Positions 22,819-36,500 of a DNA stretch of 64,000 nucleotides are shown here, in pieces. The position numbers and the translations under genes were made by a program. Source of the DNA: Centroberyx gerrardi (Eukaryota > Chordata > Actinopteri > Beryciformes > Berycidae). Below the pieces are notes generated by a model. That model saw nothing but the letters and a program-made list of their open reading frames with translations. It made no database searches and was not told the origin of the DNA. How positions within the stretch are numbered: position 1 is the stretch's first letter; each line of letters starts with the position of its first letter. The DNA lies in NCBI RefSeq assembly GCF_048128805.1, contig NC_136000.1, forward strand, positions 15,098,854-15,162,853, given 5' to 3'.

Positions 22819-24281
22819 CTGAAAGATATGGAACATAAAGAGTTACAGAGAGGAAAGTGATTGGTTTCACCTCGGAGGACATGTCATAACCTGAAATATC
22901 AGATGCCAACCGTGAAAACAACCTGCGTGTTATTCCCATTTGTCGCCACGTCTGGAAGGTATCGTGAATCTAGATCTGCGTTGTTACACAGAGGAAGGTC
23001 TTGTCGTCACCTCGCACAAAATAAACCATAAATGTTTTCAGTCTCGATTCCTTACCAGCTCATGAAATCCCAGCTCCCTGTAGGTTAGTGCAGGTTCCCA
23101 AGGTGAGTCATAGTGAAGGCTCGAAATAACTCGGAACTGCTTTTTGTTAGGCCTCTGAAGGCACTGCCATGTGGGCGGGTTCCTTGGGCTAAAAAAATGT
23201 TGTGATTGCAGTTTGTCCACATTGTAAATGGCATGCTAAATGTCAGGATACTACCTACTGATTCTCAGTCATTTTGGTAGAGCGTGTGAGAAATGATGTC
23301 ATTTAATGAGTGAGCAATATGTAACACACAGCTATCACAGGTATATAAAGACTCCCACGTCATCTCTACGAGTGATGTACAGTGTGAGAGAATCTGAGAA
23401 GGCTGCCGTTTGACCTAAATGAGATGTTTTTGTTAGCTCTTGAATGGGAGTTAATTCAGTTGCATCACTAGACAATGCTCAGGATGGGTGAGGAGATCAC
23501 CTGTTGTCTGTGTGACTTCGGCATGTCTGGGTTTGGTAAGAAACAACGGAATGTGTGGCATGCAAAGAAGCCTTTGGAATTAAAAGCACAGGCATGAATG
23601 GAATCGTGGGAACTTTTTTTTTGCAGTCTAATAACATACCACACCACTTCCTTCAGACTTGTAATTACTATTTTCTGTTCAGAACCGTTAGTTGACTCAT
23701 CAACAGGCCATTTTTTTGTTATTTTCAGCAGTTCCTTAGAAATTGTGTTGTAAAATGTGTAATAATCCTGCAATTAGGGCTACTCCCATGTTACAACGTT
23801 AGGCTACACTGTGGTGATGAGTTGGTGTCTGCTAGTTTATTTTGGGTTTAATTTGAGTTCCACCAGTCTATTTCTGATGATATAATGGCATATTAGTCTA
23901 CTTATCGCTATAATGTTGCGGTTAATTGGCCTCAGTGCATAGTTATGCTTGGGAAATTTCATTTGGCCAAAAATATATATTTGTTTAATGTTGAGGCTAA
24001 CCGTTTTCTCGATTTACCCCGTTTCATACTTCTGTTTAATAGGCCATTCAACCATGTGAATATACACCGAACTGTAATCCTATGATACATTTTAGAAGGA
24101 TACTACGCAAATATCACAGCAATACTATAAGTGCCTAGATGACTAGTATAGTGATACCACAGATTGTATATAAATACCATTAAATAATATAAGTCACTAT
24201 AAACTTACTATTGACTACCACAGACACACATATAAGTCACTGTAGGAATATTGTAGTGATTTTTCGTTCGGGTGCGTTGTT
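22819..24281. other. Divergent intergenic region between nrg4 and tmem266
   Basis: No coding exon seen. It should hold the nrg4 5' non-coding exon and the promoters of both genes. A plus-strand TATATAAA occurs at about 23341-23348, but no matching transcript could be identified. The right 200 bp are MITE copy B. Confidence 0.5.
24068..24273 (-). mobile_element. ACTATAAT-rich MITE-like repeat, copy B
   Basis: Minus-orientation copy: its reverse complement begins ACCCGAACGAAAAATCACTA and ends with the ACATTTTAGAAGG-like block in plus view. It is the cleanest single-length copy and lies immediately upstream of the putative tmem266 first exon. Confidence 0.7.
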
Positions 24282-24885
24282 ATCGCGAGGAACTCTGAAG
24301 CTCAAGAGGTGAAGTGAAGCGAGAGTGTTTTTCTACGTCGACGCTTCCAGGGTGGCATAGAGAGAGAGAGAGGGACGTCGGCTCTCATGGCTTACACTAG
24401 AAATACAGACTATATCTAGGCTTCTTTTTTCGGAAAAAGAACCTAGTCCTTGTTGGTGGCTCTGCTCGCCACACATCTTGTAGGTAATGGAATCCCGTTT
24501 TCAGCACCTGGACAGCTCCTGGTCGTGAACCTCTTATTATTGGGCACATGGAGTCCCTGGTGTGATTGTGGGGGAAGCCCTGTGAGCATTATGCCTCCTT
24601 TCAAAGATGTCGTTATCTTCATGATTCAGTGACAGGCGGGCAGATCACCTCGTTGAAGGATGGTGCTTTCAGTCCGGGCTAGGTGTTTTCGTTGTGCACT
24701 GTATTCCAAGAAGCAATACGGGTGCTTGGCCAATACAAATTTGAGGGGAATCGCAGCCTACACACAGCAAGATCCGAGCTTCCCTCACACTGATCATCAT
24801 CGGCGAGGGAGATATTACCATCATCACTGCGAGGGCAAAGGAGTCACGACCATACTTTACACAATGTAGAGCAAACAAAAAAAAG
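24282..24885 (+). other. tmem266: Putative tmem266 5' non-coding exon and promoter
   Basis: A CpG-rich stretch starting with a TATCGCGAGG string (8 of 10 matches to the TCTCGCGAGA promoter element) and ending at a strong donor, aaaaag/gtaagt, at 24885/24886. It contains several short upstream ATGs and no conserved frame. It is assigned to tmem266 because the next plus-strand acceptor leads to that gene's first coding exon. Transcription start and exon extent are inferred. Confidence 0.45.
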
Positions 24886-26606
24886 GTAAGTGTGCTTCCC
24901 CGAGTTTAAAGATGCTCTATTTCACACATTCCGTCTCTGTGTTTTTAGCTTTGAATTCCCATCTGAGGTCTGCCTTAGGTTCTTGCCAATAAATGTCATC
25001 CTGATGGTCAAATCTTTATTATTTTCATGTTAAAGCCCAAAGTGCCCTGTGCAGTTGTATTTGTATCGGTTTAAACATGAACCAGAATGAGAGACTACCA
25101 AGCTATGTGGCCTTAAGCTCACTGGGAAAATGTTAACAGCACCGTAACTGTTTATGTATGACTTGGTGAAAATTGATTGCTAATGCTTCTTGATTAGGTT
25201 AAATGCAAAAGATTGAACCAAAATATTATGCTTGTGTCTTGAAATGAAGATACAGTAATATTGCTGCCTATATGGATGACCACCTCTATTGATGAAGCAA
25301 TTACTGTAGACTATTAGGTTATTTAGTACTAAGTGGCAACTCAAGATGCTGATTTTGAAATCTGATCCTTCTGATCCTGTGATTTACTCAAGTCCAGAAA
25401 TTATTTGGCCTGCGGTATCTTCTCAAATAATTACACTTACCTCAGACGCCACTTGCCTTTCTGGTCACCTCTACAGTCATTGCTTACACAAAGTACAGTA
25501 CCTGCTTTGATGAGTACTTTGGCAATGTGCTAGCCTCACTGTCTTTCTGCACATCATATGGCATTTATCATGCACAACTAAATGCATATAACTGCCCTAT
25601 GCTGCCAGATCGATCATCTCTCTCTAGGTATTATGCTAAAGCCCATACTTTTGGGGTACTGCAGTGATACAAAATCACTCCCAGCCCTTGAATGACCTGG
25701 ATTGATTTATCTTGAGTAGCATTTAATCTGCTGTGCTATAGCCTACTACATTACTCTGCTGTGGTCTGCTATGGCTGTGAACGCTGACTCCTCACCTCTC
25801 CACGTCTGAAGGTTTTCCCTGTGCCTTTGTTTGTCCCACAGTACCCTGAATGCTTGCAATACTGTGTAAATCAACCTGGCCATGCCAGGTTATATGACGA
25901 TTGAAGGTCGTGTATGTAAATGATGCTTGGTGTGAACGACAATGCAGATGTATAAGGGTTGCAGTTAGAATTCGACTCATGTTGAAAACTTTGTCTGATT
26001 TCTAAGTGCTACTTGCACGTGTACATGTTTAGTTTGTAATATTGACAATGGGACTTGTTTGTGTAATGGTCGACATTTCCCTTAAAAGCAGTGGCTATGT
26101 GTTTGTGGCTTTCCTGTCTGGACATGTCATGTCTGTTCCCTGCAAAGCAGCTGGAGCGGGCTTTCACTGAACGGACTTGGACATCAATGGCTCTCTATCC
26201 TGTGCCACAAAGAGCTAGCATCCTGCTGTACTTGCTATGCAAGAGGTGTGATGTTCCTCAGCCCCTGATTCACAGAGCGGAACATATATTGGAGGAGATT
26301 TTAAATCCATTACAGTTTAGTGTTTACTGGCAAAATAGTTGAACATAGCACAGCTATAACTGTAGTTAGGACAGGGCGAAGCATTCACAGAAGCACTGAT
26401 ACCGCACTGAAGGTTGTGTTGTGTTATACTACTCAAATGCACATGGCTACTTCATCATTTGCTGCCTTTTCTCTTGTAGTTACATTGTTCTTCTCTTTTT
26501 ATTCTCCATAGGTGTGGTAGGAGCCAGGTCTCTGCAGTGGTGAAATTACAATTCACATTTGGGGTCATTTAGCGTGGACGTCTATTCACAGCAGCAAGAC
26601 AGCAAC

Positions 26607-27421
26607 ATGAGCAACCCCCAGTAAGTATAGCATGACATGATACCATGCCTGAGAGTGTGAAATCTCAAATCTCCATTTATGAACCCTCAGTCTTCTGCAA
26701 TGGGCGACTCAGTGTGGTAGGATGTGATTATGAGAATGGCACCTGCATATCCTCATGCCCCTCCTGTGAATGACTTTGAACAGAGATCAGCAGGGAAGCT
26801 GGGTTGGCCTCATCCAGCCTCATCGAGAGAGCGGCTGCCCATCTCCAGTCTCCGCTGGCATCTCTTAGCATTCAGGAGGGATGTTCACTTGTCATCTTCT
26901 CTTATTAATAATTACTCTCTGTGTGGTCCCCCAGACAGGCCCTGCATCCTGATGACAGCCAGGGTTGGGGCTAAGAGAAGGGAAAGGGAGGCAGCAGGGG
27001 AATGGAGTGGAGTGGAATGGAGTGGAGTAGTGTGGAGTGGAGTGGAGTAGAGTGGAGTGGAGTGAGGGGCGAATGCAAAATGGGTTCAATCAGCTGCATC
27101 TTCTGGTTAAAGGCACAGCATGCTGCTCCCAACACAGATCTCTATCTGGGGCTCAGACCAGAGGGCTCAGATGGCAGATTAATACGTTTGATGGTTGATC
27201 GCAAGTCCATTTGAAGGAAAAAAAAACGTTGGGGCAAAAGTCTGTAACCGGATAACATACCAAATGTGTTGTCTGGTTACAGAGGTACAAAGGCATGAAT
27301 TAATGCTGCTGAACGCCAGTGACTCCCCAGTGAAGTGACAGATGGGAAACTCTCATGCAGAGAGAGGTCTTTGGAGCTATTTTCACCCCTGCTCTCTTAG
27401 ACTGGATGCTACTGTAAATCC

Positions 27422-27507
<86 letters not shown>

Positions 27508-27510
27508 TTT

Positions 27511-27556
<46 letters not shown>

Positions 27557-30500
27557 GTGCTGTAGCGTTTCTCTGCTCTGGAAACAGTGGGAGGCAGGAC
27601 AGTAAAAATATTAGATGGTCATAAACACAACACACATCAATGGGATTTTTCTTATATATTTCATTTAAGAATTGAATGTGAAGATTTAAAATCTTTCTAT
27701 GCCTGCATTGAGTCTAGGGGTTTACAGTCAAAAATGAGTGTATGCAAATCACAGAGGAAATAGACAGAATGGACAAAAAAAGAAAAATGACACAGCCTTT
27801 TCAACATCATTTTCCCCACAAAATTAGCCTGCTTGTAGGCTCTTAATGCAGATGGTCGGTACCAGTGTACTGAAAATTACGCTTAACACAGTTCTGGTTG
27901 GTGTATGCCTTTATATGTGGCAAGGCAGTGCTCTTTCTTTAGGCCTTGTATGGAGCTGTTTGTACATTTCGTTCCATTCAGCACACAAAGAGAGTACACC
28001 ACACACCCCGAGGAACCCAGTGGCTTTGAAACAGGTCAGCTAACATTTATTGTAACTAACCTCGGTGTCACGTGATCTGGTGCCACGCTGCTGTTATTTT
28101 CTCAGCATAATGAAGCTCCTCTCCAATCATCAGAATAAGATCTGCTGATTAGCGGGTCACTGCTTAAGCGACTACGGTCCATGTTTATCTCATGAATTTG
28201 ATGTTTAAAACATCTACAGTGAAATTTAAATGGCTGGGCTTCATAGTGTTAATAATTTTATCCACTTACTGTATGTTTATGGTAGATTATAGTGGATATA
28301 CATATAGGTATTATATAGGTAGATTATCGGTAGGCACTTTTTGCCTCTGGTATACTCAGCAAAATAAGGTTTTACTTTGGTTGTTCACTTTGCTCAAATC
28401 CACATTTTCTTCTATGATGACGGCCTCTGAATACAATGCACCATTTACAGTATACAGTCTACAGTTGAACAGTTAGGGTATAAATTGTCAGAATATTTAT
28501 TTTAACATTCAGTGGATGAAGGAGGTTGCTAAACTCATCAGTTGGTAACACCTTATTTGAATAGTCCAATGTTGATACTCGACTAACAATCAGGGGACTA
28601 AAAGTAGATGTTCAACAAAGTGTCTGTCTGTCTGTGTCATTTTTCTGCATCTCTGTTGTATGGACTATGGTAACCCTAACCCAGACTTTAGCCTAACCCC
28701 AACCCAAACCCTAATGCTGACCTAATTTTTTATCCTAATCCCAGCCCTAACCTGACCCTATTTCTAACAATAACTATCCAAATAAACTGTGGCCCATGTG
28801 ATTTTTTTAGCATAATTTTGAGATTTGTATCATTACAATACTTCCTTATTACCCAGTAGCCTTTTTCCAACTATAGGTTATTATATTGTTCTTTAAAATA
28901 ATACATTAACTCACTAATAACATTGATTACAGTGGTGCTGTGTGCCCATTCCCAGCACTGTAATGGCTGGTGGCTTGAATGCTTGGTGCCAGCTGGTTTT
29001 GGAGCTCAAGCAGCTGCTGCTGGGTGTCTGCTGAGCAAATCTCTGTGTTCCAGGCATCATCTTCTCTGCCTGCTAATTGAGGTGTCCATGATTTGGATGT
29101 GAAACGGTGGATTCAAAGCTGAGGCATGTCCTCTGTTAACAGTAAAGAGAAGACTCCCAAGACCAACACAAACGCCTTCACTCTTCATTGATGCAATGGA
29201 ATTGTCAACTGCGGTAATTTCCCATTGGACCTTGAAAGAGCGGACGTTACCTAAAAGATCTGATCTTACAAATGTACCATTGTGTCAAGGGCCTGACTCA
29301 GGGATGCTGTCGGGAAATCTGGCTGGTGCCCATATAAGTGATTTGGCACGTTGGTCCTACTTTCCTGATGATATCAGGGCAGTGAATTGCTGTGCACTGA
29401 GGAGTAGCCAAGTGTCCGTATACAGGCTTATTGGGTGAGACAGTGTGGCAGGGTTGTAGACAGCTGGCCAGAAATGCCGTAGCAGTGAGCACTCAGAATG
29501 ACAATGATACCGATGCCCTCTACACAACACCAGTTCATGCTGAGGCAGCACTTTGAAATCCTATGAAGTGACAGAAGTAGATCATTTTTTTCTAAAAATA
29601 GGTGCACATGAAAATATGAGGAGACAGTCACAGATCTCATCGTTATCTGAGATTCGTAGACTTTTGACATTTTGCAAATTTGCTTAGCCACATTTTACTT
29701 CATATAATCATTGTTTTTGGCCTGTTTTTGTCAGGGGATTTGAACCAGAGACCTTCCAGCCACAAACTTCTCTAACCTCAAGGCTATTATCGCCCAGAAA
29801 TATACAGGGACACTTTGTCGTTGAATGTTGGGTTGCAAGATCTGTAGCAGGCCTACTCTGTTTCGGTCTCTGGTTCGACTCAGTTGTGTTGGCCTGGATA
29901 TATACTGTATATTCATGTATTTATCTATTTCAACATATACAGTATATTTTAAGTAACAATAGTTCAGCCATTGTTTCTCCATGCTCTTATCCAAAACAAT
30001 ATGACTGGAACGCAATCATGTACCATTTAATAAATCCCAGAAATTAAGACAAGATTAAACTCTGCTCTGATCTTGATCTTGGTCTTGGTCTCAGTCTCAG
30101 ACCGGTTTTAGTCTTGGTTTTGACTTGGACTTTATTAGATGAGGTCATGTTCTTGCAGACTTGATTAATGTGGTCTTAACTACAGCCCTGGTTGGGTACA
30201 AGTTAATGCATTCCCTACCGAGGTAACTTATCTCAGCATGTGACCCTCCTTTATGTGCATGGGATTTAGTATTCAGAGTAAAAAGATATAATTTAGTTTC
30301 ACATTCTGTTGAGTTCAGCAGTATTGGACACCAGTGGTATTTGAGTACCTCTCCTATAGCAGGCTGCAGAAAACTCATGGTATTAACTCAATAGATTACA
30401 AATGAGATTCATTTAAACTCCAGATCTATGAACCCGTTGACTATTGCCAAGAAGATGTTCCTATTGAAAATGCCCAAGTGAAAAAGGCTTTTTTGTGTAT

Positions 30501-33500
30501 GTTAAAGAAATGTGTTACTGCGGTGTATCTCGTATCTCTGTGAGGAGGGAATTATTCGGCTGTACCTTGTTCTGTCTCAAAAGGGTGGAGTAGCTTTCAA
30601 ACCTGGAGACCTATGAGAGGAATCGCAGCATCAAGAATATTAATAATGAAATCATCTAACCCTGGTCTACACATTTTCTTAGCTTTGTATTTAGGGGAAA
30701 AATAATTATGCCCGTCTTTTTGTGACATACAGCATTAAATTGTCCAACCAATGAGATGGAGCTGGAAGGGAGAAGTCTCAGCAGGCTCTTTTATTTTTAT
30801 ATATGTATTGATCGCTGCATGGTGATTTATAGCGATGCAATGTAAAAACACTGGGGGAAGAGCCATGGATCGCTGTTACTCTGGGGGAGCCGATCCCTGG
30901 CAATGATTACACACCGGAGGAAATAGACCTCCTTAAAAACACAAAGCAGCTTTTAAAACTACTGTCTAAAACGCGATGTTCACAAAGAATTTATATTTAC
31001 ACACATACAACCAGGTAGATTTTATCTATTGAACAGATGGATGTTCAATAAGCTGTTACCAGTAAAACCTGCCCTTTTCTGAGCAATAACAGTGTAATTA
31101 CAGTAATAACTTTCACTGAATTTTCATCTAATCATGAAAGTTCAGGAAAAGTTGAGCTATAACCAGTTCCATTCAACTGCTTTGCCATATGATATAAGGT
31201 AGCAAGTCCCTGTAACCACAGCCTTACGACACAGGTGTAAGAACAATACCATGTAAAGTGTGTTAGACCAGCATCTAGAAACATTAGCTGAAGTAGAAGC
31301 AGGGTTTTTGCTCTCTCTGGGCTCCATGGTAAGCTACAGCTCTTAGTGCACCCTCTGTATGGGTGCTAGATTTCCCCCCAGCCATGCGTGCTCTATGTTA
31401 ACCTTTTTGCTTCCTCGTGGCGTTTGCTAATATTGCATGCCTCTGAAAAGATCCCAGCCTTCAGCGTGCTACTGGCTGTCCTTGCCTGCATCGTTGAAGG
31501 GAGCAGAGTGTTCAGATGTGAAGCCTCCACCCCTCCCCAGGATGGCAACCAGCCACTCAACTGGGCTCTGCACATAATGGCTCCTGGCTTGTGCTGTGAT
31601 TGTCTGGAAATGTGATTTTGATGCACTGAACAGTTTGTGTCTGTCATGACTGATTAGTGTCCTTGTTGCGGTTGGTCAGAGGTGCCAAGTGCACAGATAA
31701 CATTGGAAGGCGCAGGCGCTGTTTGCGGTGAGCATGTTAATATAGGGGCATTTGACCCTCAAGCTAAACAACACATCTAGCAGAACTTGTGTAATGAAGG
31801 GACCAGATATTCAAAAGGAGGATGTGCCATCCATTCTATGCAGTGACAGCACATGAGAATGATAAGAGTAGTTTTGTTTTGCACAGCACTATAGCACCAT
31901 GTTAGACAGTGTATTTGGAGTGATTCCTGGTTACCTATGAGAATAAGAAAATAACCTTTGAAGGGATTGTGTTAAATAGCAATTAGTCAAAAAGTAAGTC
32001 AGAGAGAAGAAGGACCTGTTTTCCTCTCCGGGCCTGACTACATTAACATTTAACAGGAAGATGGGTCTGCTCAGTGATCTTCTACTAACTGCTTCCTCCC
32101 ACTCTGTTTCACCCCAGCATGGACGCCCTAGAATTCACCAACGCAATGGCTTTTGTTCCCTCTGTCTTGTAATCAATGCCTTCCTCCACTGTTAAGCACT
32201 GGAGTTATTGATGTCTCCACATCGGCTGCACTGGGACGGGTGCCAAGCCGTATGAGACTCCTGTTCCAGGTTGACTTCTCCTTGCCCGCTATTGGCTGAG
32301 CACGTAGGATCACAGCCCTCCCTGCACATCCAGGTTTTAGAATCTCATTGGAAGATAAAAGGACATGATAATAAAAAAATGTCAAATATAGCCAAACTCA
32401 GAGAGAAAACACACTTTGGACTTGATAGATAAAAATCAGAAAACCCCAAATGAATCCAATGAAACAACCCTTTTCATGCCTTCCAATATAAATATAAATA
32501 TAAATATTGTGTTTTTAAGGTGAAACCCATAGACTCCTGCACATCCCATTCTCTGATTCTAATGCTCCTCCTGTTGCGGTGTGTGTGCCACAGGGCCGCT
32601 CCCCAGGCCGGAGCCTCGGAGCTGGAGGTGATCTCCCAGCAGGTGGAGGAGGACAACCAGTGTGTGGCCCCTGTCCAGTTGGTCAGCTTCGCCTACAGAG
32701 ACTTGCCTCTGGCCGCCCTGGACATCTCCCTAGCTGGATCCCAGCTCATCTCCAACCCGGACGAAGAGGACAACAGAGATGGGTACGTCCCATGCGGCCG
32801 CTTCACAACATTGCTTCAACTTCCATTGTTGCTTGATGGGGCTGTGATCAGTTAAGGCCAATGTCTGTCAAAATATCTCTAGAGATGTTATCTTTCTCAC
32901 AGGATACTGAAGATAATAAACACTTGTGACTGGCATGACTATCCCAAGACTGCAGCTTGAATGTAAGGAACTCGTGTTAAAAAAAGAGGGCGTAGAATGT
33001 GGGCCTGTATTCAAGGAATGTGAAGCTCATGATTCAGTATCTAGGTAATGAAGTGAAACTAAACACTTCAATTTTCATAATTTGAGGTATATCAAAGATC
33101 ATACCATTTGAGGAAGCTGAAAACAAATTAATAGCATGATTATCAATGAAATCTGTCTATGACAAATCTGTATACTGAAAAGCCCAAAATATAATTACGC
33201 AATGATTGATGTTCTTGACGCTTGCCATCAAATTTAACGAGATATTAGAGATACGGTGTCTGAGACATTGTCTCTGCTTGTTGTATGGAAGTGCTGTATC
33301 CATAATTAAGACAGAATTGCAATTACTACAATCTATAATCTACCCTGGCAGAGAGAAGCTCTGCCTTCACTCTCTCTATTGCTAGTTATTGCACATGATA
33401 ATTACACCTGGCATATTGAATCACCTCTCGTTTCATATTAGAGCTGAGAGTCCGAGGATATTTGGCAATGAATTTATTAGTGTCACCCTGTTAAATGGAC

Positions 33501-36500
33501 AATGCCTCAACTGATGTGTTCATTTCAGCTCAATGACACAGCAATTTCTCTCCACCAAAGACAGGCTTCTGTTCGTAATGTTGATTTTTGGCAGAAAACA
33601 AAGAGTGTCGTTCGCACCATATTTTTCCGGAAATGTCAGAGCCTTGTAGCGGTGTTGTTTCTGTCCATGGGGCCTGCTTGTCCTGGGTGTGCGTTGTTTT
33701 ATCACCATATCGCCATGCTGCAGGCCCAGTACTCTCAGGACAGGACACGCCCCTCCTAGCGCTCCCCTGTAGCAAGTGTCCATGGCTCTCCACTCAGGAA
33801 GCGTGACTCACAACCCTTTGGCATGCTGCGATGCTGGCGTCCACGCAGAGAAAAGTCGACAAACAGCATAAGCTTAATTAGAGCATCCGCCGTTTCGCCA
33901 TCCAAGCCCCGGTGTGTCAGCTGACCACGCCCGGCTGGACCTCGCCCGGTCTGGCCCGGTCCGGGCCTGTGGCTCTGTGGGACAGAGGGCAGGGACAGAT
34001 GGGTCCTGTCCCGAACACCCACTCATTCACCCTGTCTCATGAGCTCTCTCTCACTCTCTCTTTCTCATAAAAAACACACACAAACACACACACCAATGCC
34101 ACAGCAGAGGGCTGGAGCTGGCAGCCCCATGCACTCATCATCACTGTGGGCACTCTCATGACGATGGGGCCATATGACACCCTGCTCCCCTGGGAGGTGA
34201 CACAGTGGAGTGGAAAAGTCATGCAGCGGCAAGATGCGTCTCTGAGGGATTTATGAATTCAGATGCCGCAATGTGAATATCTCTTTATATGGAAAAGTAA
34301 ACAGCCATTCATCCTGATCAGAATAATACCCTCTTCAAAGTCCAGAAAGTTGGAAAGTTGGAATGTTGTCAGATAGTCAGCGGTGCCTCTGTCACCGAAG
34401 CATGGTGTTACAGCATGTTCAATGAGCTTTTTAGATTGGAATTCCTGATTTTCAAACCACAGGCGTTTCAAGACCTGTCATCTCAGTTTCACTACAGTTT
34501 CATGCACACGTCCGTTCTTTGGAAGCGTTCATGGAAAAAGCAACTAAACCAACTCGTCACAGGTTCTGGCTGCCTTTGTGACTCATGTGTGTAGCATCAA
34601 AGGAATGCCACAAAGGTAGGATGTGTTGTACGCTGTGAGTTTTTAAATTAATTAAAATCGTCAGAGGCCCTGATGACGGGGGCAATGTACTGACTGATTG
34701 ATCTACATGGTTATTACAACTCCATAAACTTTTTACCTTGTCTAGATTAAAATGTATGGGCAAAGGAGATTTATTTATTATTTTTATTGAGGCTAATGTC
34801 ACCATCAACAACTTGTAGATGGTTATATACAACGATGTAATGCCATTTGATTATCTCTCTGTTGCAATGCTTCTGTGTTTAGATTAACATGATTAGCAAC
34901 AGCTGAGTCGTGTCTTTTTCCAGATGCAAATATAACTAAAGGTAATTGGTCCATGAGCAGATACAAGCCTATTGTAATTTTGATTTTATCCCGTTTTTTA
35001 TTTGATCATCAAATTCATTGTTGTTTGGTCTGCAAAGTTCACACTGAGCTCTGGATATAGCTTTGGTTGTGGGTCTGGACACAGTGAAAGGAAAAGCAAT
35101 AAGGTCCAAGCTACAGCTCTATAGTAATGGTTAGATAGTGTCAGAGGTGGGATAAGATAAGGCTCATTACCGGTGAACTGAGCCTAAGGCTGTGATGATG
35201 AGGCCGTGGTTTTGTTTTGCTCCATATGGCTGTAAAAAGAGCAGAAGAATGCACACCAGAGACGTGCATTTAGTCTTGCATGGCAGCTTCACATGGCTCT
35301 TTATCAGCAGACGTGGGCGATTATGTAGGAGGTGGATGTTCTTGCGGACTACAAGGGGCACACGCAGTACTAGCAGATTCTGTGCAGTGGTGAGCTGGAT
35401 GGAATTATTAATAGAATTTGGCTGCACCAGCTTCTCCAGAACTTGCCGGAGAGTCCAGACAAGGGTGGCGTGATTTCGGATCCACCCTTGGTCACTTTTT
35501 TACCTTCCCGCTCCTGTCCCATGTGTATGTATTTGTAATGTTTTGGCATTAGGCTTTATTCACAGAGGATATTACCCCAGAATATACCATAGATCACAGC
35601 ACATAGACCTCTTCTCAGAGGACTTATTGGATAAGGACATTTTAAAAACCCTGGTTATGTACATAAAGCTGTACAGGCTTTTCTTCAGTAGGCACCGTAT
35701 GTGTAGAACCAATTAGATTATACTGACAAAGATGCAGCAGCAAGGTGGTGTGCTGATATCGTTTTTTCCCTTAATTCTGACCTCTTGGGATAGCATGACC
35801 TCCAGACTCAGTGGAGCCCAGGCTCCTGTAGGCCGCAGGCTCAGGACCCCCCTGGCTCCGCAGCCTGCGCTCGGCCTGGGCTATCATCCCCAGATCAGCC
35901 GGCCGCCTGCAGCAGTGGCCACAGCAGCATATGCCACTGATCTCCAGGGGCCAGAGTGAGAGGTGTGAGGCGCTGCAGCAATGACAGATGGTTCATATGG
36001 GTCAACCTGCCGCTTTGACTGGAGGAGAGAGCGAGGAGGCGAAGGGATAAAGAGAAGGATGGAGGGAGGAATGGAGCAGGCGACCCTCCTCCACACTTTC
36101 ATTCACAAAGCTGCTGGCTGCAGATTAGAAGGAAATGGTTCCATTTGATGAATGTCGTGTGCGTCCATGTTGGACAGTAGTGCGGGATTAACCATGTGAA
36201 GGGCTGGTGCAGTGGCAGGCACAGCGGCTATAGGTAATAAAGTGTTATGGTGAAAAATCGGGTATTAGATAAGCTTACGTGTGGCCAGGCCAGCCTAGAT
36301 TGATTACATTACTCAACGGAGTACTCAGAGTTCCCCACTGAAATAAAGTCCTCTAGCCACTTATCCTGCCACTGTCCAGACATTACCTCCACTCACTACA
36401 ATGCATCATACTATTATGCCCACTTGCACAGTATCAAACCCAGGAACTAAGGTTGGAGTCAGATGTAATAATTAGAAAAATCTAGACTGGAGAATATAGC

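Larger units (their letters stand above)
26621..32593. other. tmem266 intron after first coding exon
   Basis: Six kilobases without a supported exon on either strand. It holds the GGAGT array, the TCTG/TC microsatellite, a fish interspersed repeat with telomere-like blocks and tRNA-SINE pieces listed separately. The remainder looks like ordinary intron. Confidence 0.55.

Noticed and set aside
23338-23460. TATATAAA on the plus strand between nrg4 and tmem266 as a promoter of a further gene
   Set aside because: No coding exon or donor follows that could be assigned to a family; it may be chance in AT-rich DNA.
26091-26342. 83-codon plus-strand frame upstream of the first tmem266 coding exon
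   Set aside because: No recognisable family, no splice sites in phase, and it falls in intron sequence.
27300-27635. Minus-strand frame rich in RE repeats
   Set aside because: Translation of the TC/GA microsatellite, not a gene.
32520-32593. Open frame MKPIDSCTSHSLILMLLLLR continuing into the tmem266 exon at 32594, resembling a signal peptide
   Set aside because: It reads through a good acceptor (gccacag at 32593). The family N-terminus MSNPQ is available from the 26607 exon in phase, so the hydrophobic frame is most likely intron.
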